Shown one piece after another: positions 1-5,099 of a stretch of 10,968 nt of DNA. Position 1 is the stretch's first letter. Each line of letters starts with the position of its first letter. The DNA comes from Ruminococcus sp. UBA3800 (GTDB taxonomy: Bacteria > Bacillota > Clostridia > Oscillospirales > Ruminococcaceae): contig DFEO01000059.1 in NCBI GenBank assembly GCA_002368715.1, positions 1 to 10,968 on the forward strand, given 5' to 3'. The notes under the pieces are model-generated. The model saw only the letters and a program-made list of their open reading frames with translations, was not told the origin of the DNA and ran no database searches. Made by a program: the position numbers and the translations under genes.

Positions 1-1
1 C

Positions 2-700
2 AGCTACCGCAACCCCGAGTGCTATGCATTTGAGCTTGGAAACGAGTATCTGCCTGTAGAGGGCGAGGTTCTCCCCGAAGAGCCTGCAAGACTGGTATTC
101 GGCTTCTATGACACAGAAACAAAGGCTGACTTCTATGACCTCAAGGGTATGGCTGAGGGTCTGCTTGAAAAGGCGGGGGCTGAAAATGTCGAGTTTGACA
201 GGCCGGGAGATGACTGCATCTTTGATGAGGCTGCTGCTTTCCACCCGGGAAGATCGGCTGTTATCCTTGTTGACGGCAAGCAGATAGGAATTATCGGTGA
301 GGTCCACCCGAGAGTGCTTGAAAACTACGACATCGGCTCGAGAGCTTATGCCGGAAAGATAAACGTGCCCGAGCTCATGGAGCTCTGCTGTCAGACTAAA
401 ACCTATAAGCCGCTGCCTAAGTTCCCTGCCGCAACAAGAGATATCTCGGTAGTATGCGATGACGAGATAGCTGTGGCTTCGCTTGAAAAGGCGATAAGAA
501 AGGCAGTAGGTTCTATCCTTGAAAAGGTAACACTGTTCGACGTTTATAAGGGCGAGCAGATAGAGGCAGGCAAAAAGTCCGTTTCGTTCTCTATCTCCAT
601 GCGTTCTCACGACGGCACATTGACCGATGAACAGGCTGACAAAGCTATGAACAAGGTCGTTGATGCGCTCGGTAAGCTTGGTGCAGAAAGAAGAGGATAA
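2..700 (+). CDS. pheT: Phenylalanyl-tRNA synthetase beta subunit, C-terminal part (5' truncated by window edge)
   Basis: The reading frame is open from base 2 to a TAA at 698-700, giving 232 visible residues; the N-terminal majority lies outside the window. PheT pairs with PheS in a cytoplasmic heterotetramer that charges tRNA-Phe. The visible part begins in the B5/catalytic-like region, with an ELGNEYLP segment and a DFYDLKG motif near residues 42-48, which are typical of PheT. An FHPGRSA segment and a GEVHP segment follow. The last ~95 residues (about 138-231) match the ferredoxin-fold anticodon-binding domain, with KFPAATRDIS at its start and GTLTDEQADKAM near the end. The C-terminus LGAERRG has the position and style normal for complete PheT proteins, so the 3' end looks intact. 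No convincing terminator follows, so some readthrough into the next gene is possible. Confidence 0.95.
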   Translation, partial: SYRNPECYAFELGNEYLPVEGEVLPEEPARLVFGFYDTETKADFYDLKGMAEGLLEKAGAENVEFDRPGDDCIFDEAAAFHPGRSAVILVDGKQIGIIGEVHPRVLENYDIGSRAYAGKINVPELMELCCQTKTYKPLPKFPAATRDISVVCDDEIAVASLEKAIRKAVGSILEKVTLFDVYKGEQIEAGKKSVSFSISMRSHDGTLTDEQADKAMNKVVDALGKLGAERRG

Positions 701-774
701 GCCGCAGAGATCCTTTAGTGTGTCAAAAAAAGGATAATAAAATTGTGCAGAATGTCTATTTTTATGAATATCTC

Positions 775-803
775 TTGTTATTTTCGCAATAATAGGTTAT
801 ACT
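775..803 (+). promoter_or_regulatory. SigmaA-type promoter for the ireB-family gene
   Basis: TTGTTA at 775-780 and TATACT at 798-803 are separated by exactly 17 bp. This predicts transcription starting near 810 and a leader of about 80 nt before the ATG at 893. The gene can therefore be expressed independently of pheT. Confidence 0.65.
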
Positions 804-892
804 AATTCTATAACGTGGATGCGGCAGCATAGAATTGTATATATAAAAACCAGTCGCAGTAATTGTTTTACAAATGCAAAGGAGCTGATATT

Positions 893-1138
893 ATGTACGA
901 ACAGACGATGGAATTTTCGGTTCAGAAGGACAAGGAAACAGAGCTGAAAAAAAATCTAACAGTGATCTATGACGCTCTGAAGGAAAAAGGCTACAACCCT
1001 ATCAACCAGATAGTAGGATATATTCTGTCCGAAGATCCGACATACATAACAACATATAACAACGCAAGGAGCCTTATCAGGCATATAGACCGTGACGAGC
1101 TGCTCCAGGCGCTCGTAAGGTCTTATCTGGAAGCGTAA
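893..1138 (+). CDS. ireB: IreB/UPF0297 family regulatory protein
   Basis: This is an 81-residue cytosolic protein of the UPF0297 (DUF965) family, whose usual length is 80-90. The core [20 protein letters not shown] and the NNARSLIR and ERDE-like ([14 protein letters not shown]) segments are the family hallmarks. In Enterococcus faecalis, IreB is a small substrate of the PASTA kinase IreK and dampens envelope-stress (cephalosporin) resistance; N-terminal threonines are phosphorylated. Here Thr5 (YEQTMEF) is the obvious N-terminal candidate. The frame is open upstream to a TTG at 863, but ATG 893 is chosen because AAAGGAG at 878-884 sits 8 nt before it and the family begins at this point. In many Firmicutes this gene lies between alaS and ruvX. 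Here it follows pheT and is a single-gene unit with its own promoter and terminator. Function is inferred from the family. Confidence 0.9.
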   Translation: MYEQTMEFSVQKDKETELKKNLTVIYDALKEKGYNPINQIVGYILSEDPTYITTYNNARSLIRHIDRDELLQALVRSYLEA

Positions 1139-1155
1139 GGCCTGCAATGATCTTT

Positions 1156-1191
1156 AAAAGAGAACGGAAAGGTTTTCCGTTCTCTTTTTTT
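1156..1191 (+). terminator. Strong intrinsic terminator after ireB
   Basis: A perfect 15-bp inverted repeat (1156-1170 with 1174-1188) has a short GGT centre and runs into a T tract ending at 1191. The left arm starts with AAAA, so the hairpin could also stop transcription from the opposite strand. Confidence 0.9.
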
Positions 1192-1193
1192 GT

Positions 1194-1221
1194 TTGAACT
1201 TACGGCGATCGGGCATAATAA
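1194..1221 (+). promoter_or_regulatory. Weak candidate promoter for the deacetylase gene
   Basis: TTGAAC at 1194-1199 lies 14 bp before CATAAT (1214-1219) or 16 bp before TAATAA (1216-1221). Neither spacing-and-match pair is good. The placement between a strong terminator and the next ribosome binding site implies a promoter must be here, but its exact boxes are uncertain and an alternative sigma factor is possible. Confidence 0.3.
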
Positions 1222-1242
1222 AACTGAAAGAGAGGTTTTGTT

Positions 1243-2058
1243 ATGCGAAATAAACTGCTTGCGTTCTCGCTGGCGGCAGCTGCGCTCACAGGCTGCATAT
1301 CGGGGCAGATAAACGGTAGTGACGAGTCTTCGGCCGATGTACATCATGTGCAGCAGGTAAAGGCAGAGAGCAAAAGCCTTGAGGGGCTTTCACACGAGAA
1401 GATCGGATATGGTCAGGGAGTTGAGACCGACAGCGAAAACAGGCCGCTTGGAGCGCTGAGGGCTCAGAGCGAATACGGCGACGAGGGGCTTCTGGCACTC
1501 AGGGACGATAAAAAGATACTGCTCACCTTTGACCAGGGCTATGAAAACGGCTATACCGCTAAGATACTTGACACACTGAAGAAAAAGAAGGTAAAAGCGG
1601 TGTTCTTCCTTGTTCAGGACTATGCCGAGAAGAACCCTGAGCTTGTCAAAAGGATGATAGACGAGGGGCATATCATCGGTAACCATTCTGTCAGCCATCT
1701 TTCGATGCCAACTCTCGACTATCAGCAGTGCCGTGATGAGATAATGGGGCTCCACGATTATATGAAGGAACACTTTGACTATGAGATGGACATTTTCAGA
1801 CCGCCTATGGGCGAATTCTCGGAGTATTCCCTTGCCGTGGCCAAGGATTGCGGCTATAAGACAATGCTGTGGAGCTTTGCCTATGCTGACTGGGACACAG
1901 AGGCTCAGCCAGATCCGGACAAGGCGCTGGAGCGTATAGTTTCGGCAGCACACGAGGGCGAGATATGCCTGCTCCACAGTGTTTCAAAGACGAATGCCGA
2001 GATACTTGGGGATGTTATCGACGGGATAAGGGACAAAGGATTCACCCTGTTCGGCTAA
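1243..2058 (+). CDS. pdaA: PdaA-like polysaccharide deacetylase (peptidoglycan de-N-acetylase), predicted lipoprotein
   Basis: The 271-residue protein belongs to carbohydrate esterase family 4 and most resembles Bacillus subtilis PdaA (about 263 residues). PdaA removes the acetyl group from N-acetylmuramic acid to allow muramic delta-lactam formation in spore cortex. Residues 1-18 form a lipoprotein signal ending in the lipobox LTGC (Cys18), so the enzyme is probably anchored on the outer face of the membrane. Residues ~19-90 are a linker. The NodB domain covers ~91-270: motif 1 TFDQG (95-99), motif 2 HSVSH (metal ligands His148 and His152), motif 3 RPPMG (186-190), and a late LLHSVS (His245). 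Motif 1 usually reads TFDDG; PdaA itself carries Asn in the second acidic position, and Gln98 is here. ATG 1243 follows GAGAGG (1230-1235) by 7 nt. A terminator on each side makes it monocistronic. The sporulation role is inferred; vegetative wall modification is the alternative. Confidence 0.88.
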   Translation: MRNKLLAFSLAAAALTGCISGQINGSDESSADVHHVQQVKAESKSLEGLSHEKIGYGQGVETDSENRPLGALRAQSEYGDEGLLALRDDKKILLTFDQGYENGYTAKILDTLKKKKVKAVFFLVQDYAEKNPELVKRMIDEGHIIGNHSVSHLSMPTLDYQQCRDEIMGLHDYMKEHFDYEMDIFRPPMGEFSEYSLAVAKDCGYKTMLWSFAYADWDTEAQPDPDKALERIVSAAHEGEICLLHSVSKTNAEILGDVIDGIRDKGFTLFG

Positions 2059-2078
2059 GAGCCCGAGGGCTCTTTTTC
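2057..2078 (+). terminator. Intrinsic terminator after the deacetylase gene
   Basis: The inverted repeat AAGAGCCC / GGGCTCTT (2057-2064 and 2067-2074) overlaps the last bases of the TAA stop codon and runs into TTTTT to 2076 and a further T-rich tract. Confidence 0.82.
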
Positions 2079-2109
2079 TTGCTTTTTTCTCCGGATCCTA
2101 TCATCTTGC

Positions 2110-2134
2110 CGGTAAGATCTGATCTGACCGTTTT
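2110..2134 (+). terminator. Second hairpin followed by TTTT, possible backup terminator
   Basis: Arms 2110-2119 and 2121-2130 pair at 9 of 10 positions around a single central T (in practice an 8-bp stem with one mismatch and a 5-nt loop), and TTTT follows at 2131-2134. The T tract is short, so termination is plausible but not certain. Confidence 0.4.
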
Positions 2135-2137
2135 GAT

Positions 2138-2173
2138 GTATCTATCCCCCGCAGAAGTCAGGGGGATAGATAC
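2138..2173 (+). repeat. Perfect 13-bp inverted repeat with 10-nt loop, function unknown
   Basis: GTATCTATCCCCC at 2138-2150 is exactly complementary to 2161-2173, separated by GCAGAAGTCA. No T tract follows on either strand, so it does not look like an ordinary terminator. It lies about 90 bp upstream of the next promoter's -35 box. Confidence 0.75.
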
Positions 2174-2261
2174 AATAATACCGGAATTTTCAAGGCATAC
2201 TGACCAAAAACTGCATAACTGTCTATGAAAACCGATCTCGTGGTTATTATGTGGTTTTTGC

Positions 2262-2290
2262 TTGACTAATCTTGCATTTGGTGTTATAAT
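2262..2290 (+). promoter_or_regulatory. Near-consensus sigmaA promoter for the PP2C phosphatase gene
   Basis: TTGACT (2262-2267), a 17-bp spacer and TATAAT (2285-2290) predict a transcription start near 2297. That start lies downstream of the first in-frame ATG (2293), which helps fix the real translation start at 2338. Confidence 0.88.
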
Positions 2291-2337
2291 CAATGGTATG
2301 TATGAAAAGAAAACAGCCTGCCGGAAGGAGAACCGAT

Positions 2338-4116
2338 ATGATAGAACGCAAAAACAATAAAAAACTGGTCGTTCAGGTCGGAGCGATAATCGGTTCGATC
2401 TTTATATTTACGATCATCATTTTCGCTGTGCTGGTATTTTACAGTACAACGAACGTTTACCTTTCCGCAAAGCAGGACATGATCGAGCGTGACATAACAA
2501 GAATAACTGACAGTATGAAGGACTATCGGTCACTGTCATGGCTTCTGAGATACTGGAGAGAAAACCCCGACAAGATAAAAAAAGAATCAATAGGTGAAGA
2601 ATCTGCACTGCTGGCTGACCTTTATGAAAAGGGCTTGCAGAATGTCACGCTGGCTGACCTTGAAAAAATGACTGATGCCAAAAAGCTTGCTTTTGCAAGG
2701 GCGGTATATAAGAATATCGAAAGCTATCTTGACCTTGAACAGTCAGCCTTTGCTTACGGACACTCCTACTGTATAATGGTAGACAAGAGCAATAAAGCGT
2801 TTTTGCTGTTCAACGGCAAAAACGTCAGCACAAACGCTTATTCGAGAGTAAGCAACTCGTCTATCGGGGAAAAATGGGAGTACTCCACCGAGGATCACGA
2901 GGGTCTGGCAAAGCTTCTGAAAAACAGCCACAAGCGTTTTGAATATGAAACAGCCACGATAAACGGCGGAGAAAAGCAGTATTACATATGCACGACACCG
3001 ATAATGCTATCGAGCAATACCAAGTGCTTTTACTGTATCGCTTACGATTACAGTGACTATGCAGAGCAGCTGGCTTCATTCGTAAGGACGATAATCATCG
3101 TCGGGTTCCTGGGGCTTTCTGCTATGGTCGTGTTGATGCTGGTGTTCATAAATCTAATGTCCATAAAGCCGCTCAAACGGGTTATCTACAATGTGCGTGA
3201 ATATATGGTGGATAAGGACAGCCAAAAGATAATCGCTAACCTGAAAAAGATAAAAACAAGAAACGAGTTCGGTGTTCTGGCAAACGATATCAGCAAGCTT
3301 GCGGACGAGATCGAAAAGTATACTCACGAGATCGTCGAGCTGACCTCGGAACGTGAGAGAGTTTCGGCAGAGCTTGACCTGGCTGCCAGGATACAGGACG
3401 ATATGCTGCCAAAGGAGTTTCCCGAACACGAGCGTTTTGAGCTTTTCGCTTCGATGGATCCTGCCAAGGAGGTCGGAGGAGATTTCTATGATTTCTTCTT
3501 TATCGACGACGACCATCTGGCGCTTACGATGGCGGACGTTTCGGGCAAGGGCGTGCCTGCGGCACTGTTTATGATGATGTCGAAGATACTTATAAGAAAC
3601 TTTGCGAAAACAGGGCTCTCCCCTGCCGAGGTGCTGACACAGACGAATGCCGAGATATGCAGCAACAACCGAAACAATATGTTCGTTACCGTATGGTTCG
3701 GGATACTTGATCTGAACACGGGTCATATCGTGGCAGCAAACGCAGGTCACGAATATCCGATGATAAGAAAGGCAAACGGAGATTTTGAGCTGTTCAAGGA
3801 TAAGCACTGCTTCGTTATCGGCGGAATGAAAAGGGCAAAGTATAAGCAATATGAATTTGATATCGAGGAGGGCGGAACACTGTTCGTTTACACTGACGGT
3901 GCCCCTGAGGCGACAAGCGCAGAGGATAAGCTGTTTACAACGGACAGGATGATCGAGACCTTGAACCGTGCTCCCGATGGTTCTCCGAGGGAGCTGCTCG
4001 AAAATATGAAGTCGGCTATCGACGACTTTGTTGCCGGGGCTGACCAGTTTGACGACCTGACGATGATGAGCATAAGGTTTGCAAACCGAAATTTGACGGA
4101 GAAGGACGAAGACTAA
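2338..4116 (+). CDS. Membrane-bound PP2C-type serine/threonine phosphatase (RsbU/SpoIIE family) with extracytoplasmic sensor
   Basis: The frame is open from an ATG at 2293, but that lies before the predicted transcript start. ATG 2338 has GGAAGGAG (2323-2330) 7 nt upstream and gives 592 residues. Numbered from it: TM1 at about 9-35, an extracytoplasmic region of roughly 210 residues (36-248, possibly Cache-like, not firmly recognised), TM2 at about 251-272, a HAMP-like linker, and a coiled coil around 320-350. The SpoIIE-type phosphatase domain (~357-582) starts with AARIQDDMLP and carries EVGGDFYD (378-385), ADVSGKG (399-405), YTDG (518-521) and QFDDLT (570-575); these contain the acidic metal ligands of PP2C enzymes, so it looks catalytically intact. 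Family members dephosphorylate anti-anti-sigma proteins of the RsbV/SpoIIAA type, releasing sigma factors in response to signals. No RsbV, RsbW or sigma gene lies nearby, so the partner is elsewhere. It is monocistronic. Confidence 0.92.
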   Translation: MIERKNNKKLVVQVGAIIGSIFIFTIIIFAVLVFYSTTNVYLSAKQDMIERDITRITDSMKDYRSLSWLLRYWRENPDKIKKESIGEESALLADLYEKGLQNVTLADLEKMTDAKKLAFARAVYKNIESYLDLEQSAFAYGHSYCIMVDKSNKAFLLFNGKNVSTNAYSRVSNSSIGEKWEYSTEDHEGLAKLLKNSHKRFEYETATINGGEKQYYICTTPIMLSSNTKCFYCIAYDYSDYAEQLASFVRTIIIVGFLGLSAMVVLMLVFINLMSIKPLKRVIYNVREYMVDKDSQKIIANLKKIKTRNEFGVLANDISKLADEIEKYTHEIVELTSERERVSAELDLAARIQDDMLPKEFPEHERFELFASMDPAKEVGGDFYDFFFIDDDHLALTMADVSGKGVPAALFMMMSKILIRNFAKTGLSPAEVLTQTNAEICSNNRNNMFVTVWFGILDLNTGHIVAANAGHEYPMIRKANGDFELFKDKHCFVIGGMKRAKYKQYEFDIEEGGTLFVYTDGAPEATSAEDKLFTTDRMIETLNRAPDGSPRELLENMKSAIDDFVAGADQFDDLTMMSIRFANRNLTEKDED

Positions 4117-4124
4117 AAAAATGA

Positions 4125-4162
4125 AAAACGGTGTGTCACAAAAAGGCACACCGTTTTGTTTT
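4125..4162. terminator. Bidirectional terminator between convergent genes
   Basis: AAAACGGTGTG (4125-4135) pairs perfectly with 4147-4157. On the plus strand it is followed by TTTTGTTTTA. On the minus strand the arm is followed by TTTTTCATTTTTTT. It therefore serves the phosphatase gene on one strand and the dipeptidase gene on the other. Confidence 0.88.
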
Positions 4163-4198
4163 AGGCAATACCGCACAAGCATTGTGCGGTGTTGCCTT
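4163..4198. repeat. 16-bp hairpin touching the dipeptidase stop codon
   Basis: Arms 4163-4178 and 4182-4197 pair at all 16 positions, with one G-T wobble (T4169 with G4191) around a GCA loop. It lies immediately downstream of the dipeptidase gene's TAA (4200-4198). There is no good T tract on the minus side. It may protect the 3' end of the mRNA or be a dispersed palindromic element. Confidence 0.75.
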
Positions 4199-4857
4199 TA
4201 TCTTCTCAGATAATCAAGCGCCACTGGGAAATCGAAGAAGGTGTCGGGATAGGGCTCGTTTCTCAGGGTGAAATGCCACCACTCACAGTCGATAGGCTCA
4301 AAACCGCTTCTTACCATTACGCTCTGCAAAAGCATACGATTGCGGTACTGTCTGTCGGTGACTTCCCTGCTGTCAGGATGGGAAAGCTCACTGAAAAGGT
4401 CGAAAGGACTTCCCATATCCAGCTCCTTGCCCGTCTTCATATCAAGGAGAGTAAGGTCTACCGTGCTTCCCCTGCTGTGACCGGAGCGGCTAGCTATATA
4501 ACCAAGCTCGAAAAGGTCCTGCTTGTTGAGATCGGGATAGAAATAGGGCTTCATCCTGACGTCCTGATCTTCAAGCCCCCACAGAACGAAATGCTTGACA
4601 GCTGATACAGGACGGTAGGTATCGAATATCTTGATCCTGTATCCCAGCACCATAAACTCGTTTGCGGCGTTTTTGAGAGCTCTGGCGGCTTCCTTTGTAA
4701 TGAGTGCCACGGGCTGCTCATAGCCGTCGATGCGGTCGCCTATGAAATTATAGGTGGAAAAATACCGGATCTCCTGGATCGCAGAGGGAACAAAGTCCGA
4801 CACTGCAACAAAGCCGGAAGGATCCATTGTGATCTCATTGTCTAAAATCTTTTTCAT
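4198..4857 (-). CDS. vanX: VanX-type D-alanyl-D-alanine dipeptidase (peptidase family M15D)
   Basis: The 219-residue protein has no signal peptide, so it should act in the cytoplasm. VanX-family zinc enzymes hydrolyse free D-Ala-D-Ala. The catalytic set looks complete: DTYRP (Arg82, transition-state stabiliser), SGHSRGSTVD (zinc ligands His127 and Asp134), and EWWH (catalytic Glu192 and zinc ligand His195). The length is slightly above that of VanX (about 202). ATG 4857 is preceded by AAAGGAG with a 6-nt gap on the minus strand. In vancomycin-resistance clusters VanX works with VanH and VanA; neither is adjacent here. The gene is alone between its own promoter and a shared terminator. A peptidoglycan turnover or D-Ala recycling role (as for DdpX-type enzymes) is more likely than glycopeptide resistance, but this is inference. 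Confidence 0.9.
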   Translation of the reverse strand: MKKILDNEITMDPSGFVAVSDFVPSAIQEIRYFSTYNFIGDRIDGYEQPVALITKEAARALKNAANEFMVLGYRIKIFDTYRPVSAVKHFVLWGLEDQDVRMKPYFYPDLNKQDLFELGYIASRSGHSRGSTVDLTLLDMKTGKELDMGSPFDLFSELSHPDSREVTDRQYRNRMLLQSVMVRSGFEPIDCEWWHFTLRNEPYPDTFFDFPVALDYLRR

Positions 4858-4917
4858 ACGCTACTCCTTTACAATGTCAGCGGTGCTGCCGCCTGATAAA
4901 AGCTGTGCTCTGAATCG

Positions 4918-4946
4918 ATTATAACACAAACGATAAAATTTTTCAA
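4918..4946 (-). promoter_or_regulatory. SigmaA-type promoter for the dipeptidase gene
   Basis: On the minus strand TTGAAA (4946-4941) and TATAAT (4923-4918) are separated by 17 bp. A perfect 9-bp inverted repeat (4914-4922 and 4960-4968, ATCGATTAT) overlaps the -10 box and flanks the upstream side, so an operator is possible. Confidence 0.8.
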
Positions 4947-4995
4947 TATGGTCATCAAAATAATCGATCCACTAAAGCACACTGCGTTTTGGGTA

Positions 4996-5024
4996 TTGAC
5001 TTAAATGGTTTGAAAGTGTATAAT
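4996..5024 (+). promoter_or_regulatory. Near-consensus sigmaA promoter for the fibronectin-III/CAP gene
   Basis: TTGACT (4996-5001), a 17-bp spacer and TATAAT (5019-5024) predict a start near 5031 and a leader of about 70 nt. Confidence 0.87.
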
Positions 5025-5041
5025 GAAACTGTAAGGATATT

Positions 5042-5070
5042 GTCGGAACAACCGCTGCGGATGTTCCGGC
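5042..5070 (+). promoter_or_regulatory. Hairpin in the 5' leader of the fibronectin-III/CAP gene
   Basis: CGGAACA (5044-5050) pairs with 5062-5068. The stem extends outward by a wobble and a G-C pair. It continues inward past an A-A mismatch with CCG/CGG around a CTG loop. It is not followed by a T tract, so it is probably a leader or mRNA-stability structure. It begins about 10 nt after the predicted transcript start. Confidence 0.55.
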
Positions 5071-5099
5071 TTTAACGGATAATAAAAGAGGTGTTATTT

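Noticed and set aside
710-735. Hairpin ATCCTTT / AAAGGAT just after pheT as a terminator
   Set aside because: The stem is only 7 AT-rich base pairs with a 12-nt loop and no T tract follows, so it is not a convincing terminator.
1390-1977. 195-codon open frame on the minus strand
   Set aside because: It is antisense to the deacetylase, which has full family motifs and a ribosome binding site.
3154-4182. 342-codon open frame on the minus strand
   Set aside because: It lies antisense to the phosphatase domain, whose motifs are clear on the plus strand. The antisense product is Cys/His-rich and low in recognisable motifs, and a terminator lies inside its 5' end.
4189-4605. 138-codon open frame on the plus strand
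   Set aside because: It is antisense to the dipeptidase's C-terminal half, which carries the zinc ligands.
4198-4857. Glycopeptide-resistance cluster
   Set aside because: Only the dipeptidase is present; no dehydrogenase, D-Ala-D-Lac ligase or VanRS-like pair is adjacent, and the two-component system in this window is over 3 kb away with a different layout.
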